DNA of 64,000 nucleotides from Paenibacillus dendrobii. Lineage in GTDB: Bacteria > Bacillota > Bacilli > Paenibacillales > Paenibacillaceae. Numbering within the stretch: the first letter of the stretch is position 1; the number at the start of each line of letters is the position of its first letter. This document shows, one piece after another, positions 53,324 through 62,327 of this stretch. The DNA is taken from positions 434,001 through 498,000 of the forward strand of contig NZ_WUBI01000002.1 in assembly GCF_009807035.1 (NCBI RefSeq), in the 5' to 3' direction. The notes beneath the pieces are model-generated. The model saw nothing but the letters and a program-made list of their open reading frames with translations, ran no database searches and had not been told where the DNA came from. Both the position numbers and the translations under genes were made by a program.

Positions 53324-53490
53324 GTTACCACCTCGGATCCTTTCAATCTGTTTGCACTCATGAGCGCAATATTTCATTTGCTGATTGATATTCGCTTCCA
53401 CCTCCCCTGAATCCTTCCTCAGAAAGCCTGCTGTTTTATTTACCAAAATGTCCATCTCTTGCTTCGGGTCGCCACTGAGTATCACATCAT

Positions 53491-53525
53491 AAAAAAAAGC
53501 CCGCAGCATACACATGCTGCGGGCT
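53491..53525 (-). terminator. ptsI terminator
   Basis: AGCCCGCAGCAT/ATGCTGCGGGCT with a four-base loop is followed on the minus strand by TTTTTTTAT. It ends the EIICBA-ptsI operon. Confidence 0.92.
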
Positions 53526-53541
53526 TGATTGCTCTATTTAT

Positions 53542-55314
53542 TCACGAAACGTGACTGTCTTTATCCTCATCCTCGTTATTTTGCTTATTGGAACGGCCGG
53601 ATTCATTGAAATCAGTAAGCAGTTTTTCGATTTCCGTGCTGGTTGCCAGCTTATAGCACTGCTGTGCTGCAGATTTGGCCTCTGCTGCTGTTGTATTCAG
53701 AATCCGGTGCTTCACGCGCAGTAGCGACTGGATCGACATGCTCAAATCATGCACACCAAGTCCTAGCCACAGCGGTATGGAGCGTTCGTCTCCGGCCATC
53801 TCTCCGCATACGCTCACCGGAATTTTCGCATGGCGTGCGGCTTCCACAATCGTACGGAGCATGCGCAAAATAGCGGGATGATAAGGATGGTACATATGGG
53901 CAATCTGCTCATTCATTCGATCGACGGCAAGCACATATTGCACCAGATCATTCGTGCCAATGCTGAAGAAATCGCTCTCTTCTGCCAGCAAGTCCGCGAT
54001 CACGACGGCCGCCGGGATCTCTATCATGACTCCGACCGGTATGTCGGCATCATAAGGGATGCCCCGGGCATCCAAGTCCGCCATGGCCCTCCGAAGAATT
54101 TGATTCGCTTGTCTGACTTCTTCCACCGAAGAAATCATCGGGTACATAATTTTGGTCTTGCCGTAAGCGCTCGCCCGTAAAATAGCCGTTAGCTGGGTCT
54201 GGAAAAGCTCTTGCCGTTCCAGGCTGATCCGGATCGCGCGAAACCCGAGGAACGGATTGTCTTCCTGTGGAAGCGGAAAATAATCCAGCTGCTTGTCGCC
54301 GCCGATGTCCAGTGTACGGATGACCGTTGAACGCCCTCCCATTTTCTGAACGACCTGTCTGTATACCTCAAACTGTTCATCTTCACTTGGGAAGGTGCTT
54401 CGGTCCATGTAAAGAAACTCCGTTCGGAACAGCCCCACTCCCAGGGCACCGTACTTCACCGCCATATCCAGCTCCTTCACCGAGCTTATATTGGCAGATA
54501 GGCGCATGTGCGTACCGTCCTTGGTTACGGACTCCACGGTTGACAGCAGCTCCAGCTGTTCCTTCTTAAGCCGCTGCTCGGTCCGAGTGCATTCAAACTG
54601 TTCGACAATCCGCTTGTCCGGATTGACGAACATGTGTCCGGATTCACCATCCAAGACGATGAGATCGCCTGTCTGAATGGGTGCGGCCAGTTTACCTTCA
54701 AGGCCGGCCACAAGCGGAATGCCCAGCGCACGGGCCATGATCGAGGAATGCGATGTCTTGCCACCAAGCATGGTAACCACGCCCAGAACATGGGAAGGAT
54801 TCAGATGCGCCAACTGTGACGGAGACAGCTCCTTCACAACAAGCACATAAGGCTGCGTATCCGATGGAAGCGTAATTTCTGGCGCGCCAAGCAAATGCTT
54901 CAGCAGACGGTTGCCAACGTCCTTGATATCTATGGCACGTTCTTTCATATATTCATCATCCAGCAGGTCAAACATGGTCACAAAGTGATCGATCGCTTCC
55001 TTAACTGCCACTTCGGCAGCCTTGTACTGTCGTTCAATGACCCCCTGGATTTCATTCATAAATACAGGGTCGTCAAGAATGGCCAGATGAGCATCGAAAA
55101 TACTCGATTCCTCTTCTCCGACCATATCCCGGAATTCATTTTTGATATATTCGATTTCGTTTTTGGAGGTACGTATCCCTTCATACAGCCGTTCAAATTC
55201 ATTGGCCAGGTCGACTGCGTCTATACCGGTCTCAGGCAGATCCCATTCCCAGTTTGGCAGAACGAATGCTTTTCCAATTGCGATGCCGGCAGATGCTCCG
55301 ATGCCTTGTATCAT
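53542..55314 (-). CDS. ptsI: Phosphoenolpyruvate-protein phosphotransferase (PTS enzyme I)
   Basis: The 590-residue enzyme takes phosphate from PEP and passes it to HPr. The phosphorylated His189 lies in GGKTSHSSIMARALGIP, the same number as in B. subtilis EI. The PEP-binding barrel shows LGVGLFRTEFLYM, MYPMISSVEE and SVCGEMAGDE. The C-terminal 30 residues are Asn/Glu/Asp-rich and beyond the usual end. The start overlaps the EIICBA stop by four bases (ATGA). No ptsH lies beside it, whereas most Firmicutes keep ptsHI together. Confidence 0.96.
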   Translation of the reverse strand: MIQGIGASAGIAIGKAFVLPNWEWDLPETGIDAVDLANEFERLYEGIRTSKNEIEYIKNEFRDMVGEEESSIFDAHLAILDDPVFMNEIQGVIERQYKAAEVAVKEAIDHFVTMFDLLDDEYMKERAIDIKDVGNRLLKHLLGAPEITLPSDTQPYVLVVKELSPSQLAHLNPSHVLGVVTMLGGKTSHSSIMARALGIPLVAGLEGKLAAPIQTGDLIVLDGESGHMFVNPDKRIVEQFECTRTEQRLKKEQLELLSTVESVTKDGTHMRLSANISSVKELDMAVKYGALGVGLFRTEFLYMDRSTFPSEDEQFEVYRQVVQKMGGRSTVIRTLDIGGDKQLDYFPLPQEDNPFLGFRAIRISLERQELFQTQLTAILRASAYGKTKIMYPMISSVEEVRQANQILRRAMADLDARGIPYDADIPVGVMIEIPAAVVIADLLAEESDFFSIGTNDLVQYVLAVDRMNEQIAHMYHPYHPAILRMLRTIVEAARHAKIPVSVCGEMAGDERSIPLWLGLGVHDLSMSIQSLLRVKHRILNTTAAEAKSAAQQCYKLATSTEIEKLLTDFNESGRSNKQNNEDEDKDSHVS

Positions 55315-57197
55315 GATTCCAAACCTCCAACATTTCTGTCGTGTAGTACCACGGACATGACTGATGTCTGCCCCTTCTTAACCGCTTTAAAAGGAGCAAA
55401 GCTCCAGGACTTGACGCGATCCGGATTGGTTATAACCATTGGCGTCGCAATGGACGTGGCATGTTCCCGGATATAAGCCAGATCAAATTTCACGAGAAGT
55501 TGTCCCGCTTCTACCTGATCTCCTTCCTGCACGACCGCTGAAAAATGCCCTCCCTTAAGTTGTGAGGTATCAATACCGATATGGAGCAGCACTTCAAGCC
55601 CTTCCGGCGTTGTAATGCCAATCGCGTGCATGGTCGGATATATATGCATGACCGTTCCAAAGACGGGTGAGACCAGCTCTCCACGGTCCGGCATAAAGGC
55701 TACACCGTCGCCAACCAATTTGGCGGCAAATATCTGATCCGGAACTTCTTCGATCGGAAGCATTCTGCCCTGAACGGGAGCGCTGAATAATACTTGCGGC
55801 AGATCCCGCTGCATCAGTTTGTTTACTTCTTCGCGGATCAGTTCCGAGTATGTTCCGAACACCACTTGAACGTTACCGCCTCCAAGCTTGATAAGGCCAG
55901 CCGAGCCGAGCAGTTTTAGCGCGTTGCCGTCTACAAGCCTGTCGTTCTTGACGGTCAGCCTGAGCCTGGTGATGCAGGATTCTACCTGAACGATGTTTTC
56001 TTTTCCGCCCAGGGCTTCAAGAATGAGCGGCGCCTGATACGGAATGCCTCCAGCCCAATCTTCAAGTGTTGAACCTTCTTCCCGTCCAGGTGTTGGAATC
56101 TGGAACCTGCGGATAGCCCATCTGAATAAAAAGTAATATACAAAGCCGTAACCGATTCCTATCGGTATCAGCAGCCATGCGTGATGGGACAAATGCAAAT
56201 TCAAAAAGAAATCAATAGCTCCAGCCGAATAGGAGAAGCCGTGATGGATATCCAGCTCGTAAGTCAGCCACATGGCTGCCCCTGAAAGCACCGAATGCAA
56301 TATGAACAGATACGGCGCTGCGAACAGAAAGGCAAATTCGATCTGCTCGGACACCCCTGTTAAAAAGCATACGAGCGCCGCCGTTAAAAAAGTCTTCTTA
56401 ATCTTCGGCTTCAAATCCTCGCGCGCTTCCTGAATGATGGCAAGCGCGATAGCCGGCAGAGCGAACATCATAATCGGAAACAGCCCGGCCATAAAGTTCC
56501 CGGCAGTCGGGTCCCCCGCAAAAAAGCGTGGCAGGTCCCCTTGGACGATGTTGCCGGTAGGCGTCTGATACGACCCCACCTGAAACCAGAAAATGTTATT
56601 CAAAAGGTGATGAAGACCAAATGCAGTCAGTATTCGGTACAGAATACCGTACAGAAACAGCCCGAAGCCGCCCAAATGGCTCATCATCAGCGTCAGTTCA
56701 TCCAGGCCTTTCTGCAAATAAGGGGTGATAAATAGCAATAACCAGGAGAAGCCCGCCGAAAAAAGTCCCATGAACAGCAGAACAAACCTTGAGCCGCCAA
56801 AAAATTGTACCACCTCGGGCAGCTTAATATGCTTGAAACGGTTATAAGCCACACCGGAGAGGATCCCGAATATAATCCCTATCAACGTCGTTGGCTGTAT
56901 ATTCCCGCTGCCCATGTGCCTGGTAATCTGGTCATATATAAACATGCCTGCAAGCGCAGCAAGACCAGCCGGTCCGGCCTGATTGGCCAGTCCCCAGGCT
57001 ACGCCGACAGCAAACAAATACGGGAGGAAATAGAAGATGCCCTGTCCTGCCCATGTGCACACCTCAGCGACGTGAGGAAGGCCCCATGCGGCCCAGGGAA
57101 GACTGCCTACGCTCAGCAGTATGGCGGCCGATGGAAGAACCATCGTAGGCAGTATTACCGCTCTTCCGAGCTGCTGCAGAGATCCGAGCCAATTCAA
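55311..57197 (-). CDS. PTS EIICBA permease, N-acetylglucosamine/glucose family
   Basis: The 628-residue transporter has domains in the order IIC-IIB-IIA. IIC (about 1-370) has some ten hydrophobic helices and the NagE-like HHGFSYSAGAIDFFL; IIB has its phosphorylated Cys408 in ESCITRLRL; IIA carries His539 in LLHIGIDT. The IIC loop reads GVSEQIEF in place of the usual GVTEPIEF. The IIC pattern favours N-acetylglucosamine, but glucose is possible. The start is a TTG at 57197 with AAAGGAG eleven bases upstream. It is first in the operon with ptsI. Confidence 0.9.
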   Translation of the reverse strand: MNWLGSLQQLGRAVILPTMVLPSAAILLSVGSLPWAAWGLPHVAEVCTWAGQGIFYFLPYLFAVGVAWGLANQAGPAGLAALAGMFIYDQITRHMGSGNIQPTTLIGIIFGILSGVAYNRFKHIKLPEVVQFFGGSRFVLLFMGLFSAGFSWLLLFITPYLQKGLDELTLMMSHLGGFGLFLYGILYRILTAFGLHHLLNNIFWFQVGSYQTPTGNIVQGDLPRFFAGDPTAGNFMAGLFPIMMFALPAIALAIIQEAREDLKPKIKKTFLTAALVCFLTGVSEQIEFAFLFAAPYLFILHSVLSGAAMWLTYELDIHHGFSYSAGAIDFFLNLHLSHHAWLLIPIGIGYGFVYYFLFRWAIRRFQIPTPGREEGSTLEDWAGGIPYQAPLILEALGGKENIVQVESCITRLRLTVKNDRLVDGNALKLLGSAGLIKLGGGNVQVVFGTYSELIREEVNKLMQRDLPQVLFSAPVQGRMLPIEEVPDQIFAAKLVGDGVAFMPDRGELVSPVFGTVMHIYPTMHAIGITTPEGLEVLLHIGIDTSQLKGGHFSAVVQEGDQVEAGQLLVKFDLAYIREHATSIATPMVITNPDRVKSWSFAPFKAVKKGQTSVMSVVLHDRNVGGLES

Positions 57198-57283
57198 GGA
57201 AAGGCACGCTCCTTTCTAAAAAGCACATCAAATTTTGCAAAATTCACGCTCGCCGATTCCTGCAAAATCCGCACATAATTAAA

Positions 57284-57312
57284 ATGGTAAGCTTTCATCA
57301 AGATTTTGTCAA
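57284..57312 (-). promoter_or_regulatory. Promoter of the EIICBA-ptsI operon
   Basis: On the minus strand TTGACA (57312-57307), 17 bases and TACCAT (57289-57284) are followed by a leader of about 80 bases containing an AATTTTGCAAAATT-type palindrome. No cre site or clear antiterminator (RAT) element is visible. Confidence 0.65.
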
Positions 57313-57360
57313 AAAGAAAAACCACAGCATGTCCAATCTCCATGAAGCATCCCATATTCT

Positions 57361-57398
57361 AAAAAACATCCCCGGTCTATTCTCAAACCGGGGATGTT
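57361..57398 (-). terminator. Terminator of the CoA-binding protein gene
   Basis: AACATCCCCGGT/ACCGGGGATGTT is a 12-bp perfect stem followed on the minus strand by TTTTAG. Confidence 0.88.
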
Positions 57399-57410
57399 CG
57401 GGGTATGAAA

Positions 57411-57857
57411 TCAATTTTGACCTTTTCCTGATCGGTTAGGCTGCGTTACGGCCTCTTCGACTTTGATGCAGCGGTCCATGATGGCTCTCATGCCGCTTTG
57501 CTCCGCGATCGCCGCCGCTTCATCGTTCACGATGCCAAGCTGCAGCCAAAGCACATTGGCTTTGATATCAGCAGCTTCCCGGGCTACGTCCGCACAGTAT
57601 TCGCTTCTGCGAAAAACGTTGACGATATCTACCGGTTCGGGAATATCCTTGAGCGAAGCATAACAAGTTTCACCAAGAATTTGCTTGCCAGCCGCAGCCG
57701 GATTCACCGGAATAATTCGATAACCGCGGCTCTGCATAGCCTGCGCAACCATGAATGAAGTCCGGTCCGTTTTGTCGGAAAGGCCTACAACGGCAATATT
57801 GCCTGCACCCACCAGAATTTTCTTGATTTCATCTCGAGTCGGATTTTCAAAAGACAT
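57411..57857 (-). CDS. CoA-binding domain protein (YccU type)
   Basis: The 148-residue protein is a single Rossmann-like CoA-binding domain related to the succinyl-CoA synthetase alpha N-terminus: GNIAVVGLSDKTDRTSFMV, GYRIIPVNPAAAGKQILGE and PVDIVNVFRR. An invariant-type Cys-Ile near the end (MDRCIKVEE) matches the family. Function is unknown beyond CoA binding. ATG at 57857 follows GGCGGG. It is downstream of aroA by a 47-base gap and could be cotranscribed with it. Confidence 0.88.
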   Translation of the reverse strand: MSFENPTRDEIKKILVGAGNIAVVGLSDKTDRTSFMVAQAMQSRGYRIIPVNPAAAGKQILGETCYASLKDIPEPVDIVNVFRRSEYCADVAREAADIKANVLWLQLGIVNDEAAAIAEQSGMRAIMDRCIKVEEAVTQPNRSGKGQN

Positions 57858-57904
57858 ACTTCATCCCGCCTTTCAAAATATGCATATCGAATAACGCTAC
57901 CCTA

Positions 57905-59197
57905 CTATTTTACCCATTCCACTTGTGCCCCAAGCGCCTGCATGTGATCAAAAAACTGAGGATACGATTTTGCCACATGATGCGCGTCCTTAATTCTCAG
58001 CGGCTGCTTGGCGCGAAGGCCAACGACCGTTAGTGCCATAATGACGCGGTGATCATAGTGGGCATTGATTTCGACACCGCCCTCAACGCCTTCCGGACGG
58101 CCGTGAACGATAATCTCTGCCTGACGTTCCTCCACATTGGCTCCGGCTTTGCGAAGCTCTGCCAGATAGTCGGTAATGCGGTCGCACTCCTTATAGCGCA
58201 GGTTCTCCACATTATAAAAACGTGAGGTCCCTTCCGCGAATACAGCGGCAGCAACCATGGCCAGCACGGCATCCGTTGCAGCATCGCCGTCAAATTCAAC
58301 TGCCTTCAGCTTCCCGTTGCCTTGAACGTGCACCTCATCATTCTCGTGCGTCAGCGGTGTCTCCATCATGCGCAGGACATCCACGACTGCCCGCTCCCCT
58401 TGCTTGCTTTCCACAGGAAGACGTTTAACCAAAACATCCGACTGCGTTACCGCGGCAGCGGCAAGCACAGCGGCAGAACCCGGATAATCGCCCTGCACGG
58501 TATATGACTTCGCCTGGTAGGCCTGATTGCCTGGAACGCGGAAATGCATATAGTCGTCGCTTGCATGAATCACGATCCCCGCCTGCTCGAGCACCTCAAG
58601 CGTCTGTCCGACGACAACCTTGGATTTCAGGTCGCCCAGCACTTCGATCTCACTGTCCTCCTGCAGCAGAGGAGTTAAGAACAACAAAGCACTCAGATAC
58701 TGGGAGCTCACGGAACCGGATACCTTGATCTGACCACCCTTCGGCTCGCCGCCCTGGATTCGGATCGGCAGCCGGCCATTGTTATGCTCCACCTGAACAC
58801 CCATTTGCCCCAGCGCCGTGATCAGATCATCATGCGGACGTTTGCCCAGGGAATCGGGGTATGTATTTACAAACGTAACATCAGGACAAAGCGAGGCTAT
58901 ACCCATCAAAAAACGCAATACGGCTCCGGCATTGCCTACATTCAGTTCTTTAACATCCCGCGGATGGCGTCCAAAGCCGGTAATGACCGCTTTCTCTTCA
59001 TCCTCTACGAGTACTGCCCCCAGATCTTGGATGCAGCGGCGCATGGCGTCACTGTCTTCGCTGTGAGCCGGGAAGTAAACTGTACTGGTTCCTTCCGCAA
59101 GCGCGGCCACCAACAGGTAACGCGTCGTATAATTTTTAGATGAGAGCGCCCCAATCTCCCCTTTTAATTGTGGAGTCGGTTTTACAATCAAATCCAT
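57905..59197 (-). CDS. aroA: 3-phosphoshikimate 1-carboxyvinyltransferase (EPSP synthase), atypical
   Basis: The 430-residue enzyme joins PEP and shikimate 3-phosphate. The two-domain fold is supported by VSGSVSSQYLSALL, GDYPGSAAVLAAAAV, NLRYKECDRI and the final AHYDHRVIMAL. The N-terminal substrate loop reads SSKNYTTR (Lys21, Arg26) where most enzymes have DKSISHR, and the PEP loop is GNAGAVLRF (88-96), not GNSGTTxRL or GNAGTAMRP. So the catalytic Lys and Arg persist but neighbours differ. ATG at 59197 with AAGGAG upstream. aroK lies 0.5 kb away. Confidence 0.88.
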   Translation of the reverse strand: MDLIVKPTPQLKGEIGALSSKNYTTRYLLVAALAEGTSTVYFPAHSEDSDAMRRCIQDLGAVLVEDEEKAVITGFGRHPRDVKELNVGNAGAVLRFLMGIASLCPDVTFVNTYPDSLGKRPHDDLITALGQMGVQVEHNNGRLPIRIQGGEPKGGQIKVSGSVSSQYLSALLFLTPLLQEDSEIEVLGDLKSKVVVGQTLEVLEQAGIVIHASDDYMHFRVPGNQAYQAKSYTVQGDYPGSAAVLAAAAVTQSDVLVKRLPVESKQGERAVVDVLRMMETPLTHENDEVHVQGNGKLKAVEFDGDAATDAVLAMVAAAVFAEGTSRFYNVENLRYKECDRITDYLAELRKAGANVEERQAEIIVHGRPEGVEGGVEINAHYDHRVIMALTVVGLRAKQPLRIKDAHHVAKSYPQFFDHMQALGAQVEWVK

Positions 59198-59252
59198 ATG
59201 CCCCTTATCTCCTTCTCTAATATATTCATGCCCTTACAGGCACGCCCTTGAT

Positions 59253-59282
59253 TTGACAGCCCATTTAGAGCTTGGTTATCAT
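59253..59282 (+). promoter_or_regulatory. Rhodanese gene promoter
   Basis: A consensus TTGACA (59253-59258), 18 bases and TATCAT (59277-59282) lie 45 bases upstream of the start. Confidence 0.65.
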
Positions 59283-59326
59283 ATACATAATTGCATATTA
59301 AACATCTGAAAAGAGGTTATCCAAAA

Positions 59327-59632
59327 ATGACACCCATTCATGAAATAGAACCATCCGAGCTTAGACGCCGCCTTCTGGCCGGAGAATCCCTGCAGATGAT
59401 CGATGTACGCGAAGACGATGAAGTCGCGCAAGGCATGATCAGCGGCGCCAAACATATTCCCCTCGGACAAATTCCCGACCGTTTGGATGAGATTCCGAAG
59501 GAAGGCGAGGTTATCATGATCTGCCGCAGCGGCGGCCGCAGCATGAGAGCCTGCCAATTCCTGCAGCAGCACGGCGTCGAATGCACCAATATGACTGGCG
59601 GCATGCTTCAATGGAATGACGAAGAAGCATAA
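59327..59632 (+). CDS. Single-domain rhodanese-like sulfurtransferase
   Basis: The 101-residue protein is one rhodanese domain with the active loop CRSGGRS (Cys66), and MIDVREDDEVAQGMISGAKHIPLG as the conserved core. It would carry persulfide sulfur or act in thiol homeostasis. ATG at 59327 with AGAGG upstream is preferred over an in-frame start at 59291 inside the promoter spacer region. It is monocistronic with its own terminator. Confidence 0.92.
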   Translation: MTPIHEIEPSELRRRLLAGESLQMIDVREDDEVAQGMISGAKHIPLGQIPDRLDEIPKEGEVIMICRSGGRSMRACQFLQQHGVECTNMTGGMLQWNDEEA

Positions 59633-59643
59633 GCTGCATCTAC

Positions 59644-59674
59644 AGGCAGGCCATTTGATGGCTTGCCTTTTTTT
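59644..59674 (+). terminator. Rhodanese gene terminator
   Basis: AGGCAGGCCA pairs with TGGCTTGCCT around a five-base loop, and TTTTTT follows. Confidence 0.85.
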
Positions 59675-59722
59675 GTCCGGATAATTCCCCTCTTATCGAT
59701 GCATATATCATACCACAAAAGC

Positions 59723-60238
59723 TTAGACGCGGTAATGCGTTAAAATTTGCTGCGCGACTTCTTCTGCATTTAAGCTGCTTGTATTCACCGTGCAGTGGGC
59801 AAATTCATAAGCATGCTTCCGCTCTTCAAGTATGGCGCGAATCCGTTCCTCTGCATTCCCTGCCAACAGTGGCCGGTTGCTGTCGCCCTTCACCCGGTCG
59901 ATAATCGCCTCCGCCTCCGCGGTCAATGCAACGACATATCCTCCATCAACCATCAGTTCGCAGTTTAAAGGCTTCAGTACCGCTCCTCCGCCCGTTGCTA
60001 TGATTTGCCGGTCGCCGGATGTTAACACACTGCGCAGAGCCGCCGTTTCCGCCTCCCTGAAATAAACTTCGCCATGCAGCTCAAACATCTCCGGAATTGT
60101 CATTCCCGCTGTGGCTACAACAACGGCATCCAGATCGACAAGAGCATAGCCTAGCTGCGCGGCCAAAATTTCACCGACCGTCGATTTCCCGGTTCCCATC
60201 ATGCCGATCAATATGATATTTTCTTTCGTCTGATTCAA
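59723..60238 (-). CDS. aroK: Shikimate kinase
   Basis: The 171-residue P-loop kinase phosphorylates shikimate, the step before AroA. The P-loop is GMMGTGKST (12-20); VDLDAVV holds the shikimate-binding Asp, ATGGGAVL the GGG motif, and SNRPLL the adenine lid arginine. The start is a TTG at 60238 with AAGGGG seven bases upstream, giving the usual length; upstream in-frame starts to 60271 add a non-conserved tail. aroA is on the same strand downstream, with the divergent rhodanese gene between. Confidence 0.94.
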   Translation of the reverse strand: MNQTKENIILIGMMGTGKSTVGEILAAQLGYALVDLDAVVVATAGMTIPEMFELHGEVYFREAETAALRSVLTSGDRQIIATGGGAVLKPLNCELMVDGGYVVALTAEAEAIIDRVKGDSNRPLLAGNAEERIRAILEERKHAYEFAHCTVNTSSLNAEEVAQQILTHYRV

Positions 60239-60411
60239 TGCTGCACCCCTTTTGTTTCCTGTCATTCTCAAGCTTTTTCATATCATAACACAGCCCAAAA
60301 ACTTTCGACAATCTCGCAAACTCTCTCAAGATGAAGAAGTCTATTTCCTGCAAGTCTATCATATACATCTATAAAAAATCAGGAGTACGTTAGGAGTGGA
60401 ATATATCCGTC

Positions 60412-60729
60412 ATGTCAGAATCCCGTTCCCATTCGCCGGAAACCGCCGCCAGGATTAAACAGATTGCCGACCCGCGGCACATTCTGTGCCGGGAAGATAT
60501 GCTGTGGGTCCTACATTATGTTCAACAAAAAGTGGCTCAGGGAGAACCAGCGCTGCTGGAGCTCTCTAAGCCACGGATACTTCAGAATTTTCAATTTTTC
60601 GGCGAGGCGGCTTTGCTGCTGCTAAGCCGGACCACGACCGGCCATACCCAGGATGAACGGATTCGCAGCTGTCTCCAGGAGGCCATGTACGGCCTCATTC
60701 CGTTGGAAAAGACAGAAGATACACCTTAA
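60412..60729 (+). CDS. Small protein of unknown function
   Basis: I do not recognise this 105-residue protein. It is soluble and helical; the central part reads ILCREDMLWVLHYVQQKVAQGEPALLELS and FFGEAALLLLSRTTTGHTQDERIRSCLQEA. Start ATG at 60412 has AGGAG about 15 bases upstream, a little far. The stop lies 13 bases from the gnd stop, and the genes converge without a separate terminator. Codon use is like its neighbours, so it is probably real. Confidence 0.65.
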   Translation: MSESRSHSPETAARIKQIADPRHILCREDMLWVLHYVQQKVAQGEPALLELSKPRILQNFQFFGEAALLLLSRTTTGHTQDERIRSCLQEAMYGLIPLEKTEDTP

Positions 60730-60742
60730 CCGCGAATGCCTC

Positions 60743-62155
60743 TTATTCCTGAATCCAGTTGTGGTGGAAGACGCCTTCCTTGTCCACGCGTTTGAACGTG
60801 TGCGCACCGAAGTAGTCACGCTGAGCCTGAAGCAGATTCGCAGGAAGTCTTTCTGTGCGATAGCTGTCGAAGTAAGCGAGTGCACTGGAGAAGCCCGGTA
60901 CTGGAATACCGCGGCCAACCGCTGCGGAAACTGTGGCGCGCCATGCTCCTTGGTAATTTTCGATGATATCTTTGAAGAACGGATCAAGCAGCAGGTTTTT
61001 GAGGCCTGGATCTTTCTCGTAAGCGTCCGTGATGTTTTGCAGGAAGCGGGAGCGGATAATGCAGCCGCCGCGCCAGATTTTAGCGAGATCGCCGTACTTC
61101 AAATCCCAGCCGTACTCATCGGAAGCCACGCGCAGTTGAGCGAAGCCTTGAGCATAAGATACGATTTTGCTGGCAAACAGCGCTTTACGAACGTTCTCGA
61201 TGAATTCGGCTTTATCACCTTGGAACGCTTCCGCCTGCGGACCACTCAGGATTTTGCTCGCTTCTACGCGCTCTTCCTTCATGGCGGACAGGAAGCGGGA
61301 GAATACGGATTCCGTAATCATGGACAGGGGCACGCCAAGATCGAGAGAGCTTTGGCTTGTCCATTTTCCTGTTCCCTTTTGTCCGGCTGCATCCAGAATA
61401 ACGTCTACCATCGGTTTGCCGGTATCTTCATCTTTTTGCGCGAAGATGTCGGCAGTAATTTCGATCAGATAGCTGTCGAGTTCACCTTTGTTCCAGTCTG
61501 TGAAAATCTCATGCAATTCGTCCGCGCCGAGGTTCAGCACGTCCTTCAGCAGGTGGTAAGCCTCGCCGATCAGTTGCATGTCGCCGTACTCGATGCCGTT
61601 ATGCACCATTTTAACGTAGTGTCCGGCACCATCAGGGCCAATATATGTACAGCATGGTTCACCATTAATTTTAGCGGAAATCGAAGTCAAAATAGGTTCA
61701 ACCAGCTCATAAGCGCTTTTAGGTCCGCCTGGCATGATGGAAGGCCCCTTGAGAGCTCCTTCTTCACCGCCGGAAACCCCCGCACCGATAAAGCGGAATC
61801 CTTTTTCCTCAAGCATTTTGCTGCGGCGCTGCGTATCCGGGAAGTAAGCATTACCTCCGTCGATAATGATATCACCTTGATCCAGGTGCGGAATCAATTG
61901 TTCAATCGTAGCATCTGTTGCTTTGCCGGCTTGTACCATGATCAAAATTCTGCGCGGCTTTTCAAGCGACTCGACAAATTCTTCAATGGAGAAAGTACCT
62001 GTCAGTTTCTTGCCTTTCGCTTCTTCGAGAAGGGCTTCTGTTTTCTCCGATGAACGGTTGAACACGGAAACAGTAAAGCCTCTGCTTTCAATATTGAGAG
62101 CCAAGTTTTTGCCCATGACCGCAAGGCCGATGACACCGATTTGTTGCTTCGACAT
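60743..62155 (-). CDS. gnd: 6-phosphogluconate dehydrogenase (NADP+, decarboxylating)
   Basis: The 470-residue enzyme makes ribulose 5-phosphate and NADPH in the oxidative pentose phosphate pathway. The nucleotide fold [22 protein letters not shown] with NRS at the adenosine site indicates NADP+. [33 protein letters not shown] and the C-terminal [21 protein letters not shown] are conserved. The ATG at 62155 with GGAGG five bases upstream is preferred over one at 62167. Its product is the substrate of Rpe at 3.6 kb. Confidence 0.97.
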   Translation of the reverse strand: MSKQQIGVIGLAVMGKNLALNIESRGFTVSVFNRSSEKTEALLEEAKGKKLTGTFSIEEFVESLEKPRRILIMVQAGKATDATIEQLIPHLDQGDIIIDGGNAYFPDTQRRSKMLEEKGFRFIGAGVSGGEEGALKGPSIMPGGPKSAYELVEPILTSISAKINGEPCCTYIGPDGAGHYVKMVHNGIEYGDMQLIGEAYHLLKDVLNLGADELHEIFTDWNKGELDSYLIEITADIFAQKDEDTGKPMVDVILDAAGQKGTGKWTSQSSLDLGVPLSMITESVFSRFLSAMKEERVEASKILSGPQAEAFQGDKAEFIENVRKALFASKIVSYAQGFAQLRVASDEYGWDLKYGDLAKIWRGGCIIRSRFLQNITDAYEKDPGLKNLLLDPFFKDIIENYQGAWRATVSAAVGRGIPVPGFSSALAYFDSYRTERLPANLLQAQRDYFGAHTFKRVDKEGVFHHNWIQE

Positions 62156-62262
62156 ATGGTCCTCCATCCTTTACCTCTTTATTTTGATAAAAAAAAGAAT
62201 ACACCTATTTTAGCGTGTTTACGCGTGAAAGTGAACCCCTCAGTCCTGAATCGATCTCGTGA

Positions 62263-62290
62263 CAAAACACCCCGCCTATGGCTGAGGTGC
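62263..62290 (-). terminator. Probable terminator of the 62.3 kb gene
   Basis: CACC/GGTG ends enclose CCGCC and GGC pairing in a compact hairpin, followed on the minus strand by TTTTGT. Weaker than the others. Confidence 0.5.
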
Positions 62291-62327
62291 TTCCATCACT
62301 TCTGTATAGTGTAATACAAATGAGACT

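Noticed and set aside
53324..53515. N-terminal extension of the zinc-motif protein
   Set aside because: It would start inside the ptsI terminator stem and has no ribosome site; the ATG at 53323 has a strong one.
57198..57283. RAT/antiterminator hairpin for a GlcT-like regulator in the EIICBA leader
   Set aside because: The palindrome is short and there is no overlapping terminator or adjacent antiterminator gene.
60653..62053. A 466-codon open frame on the plus strand antisense to gnd
   Set aside because: It is a shadow of the highly biased gnd codons; its translation is rich in Arg/Phe/Cys with no recognisable domain.
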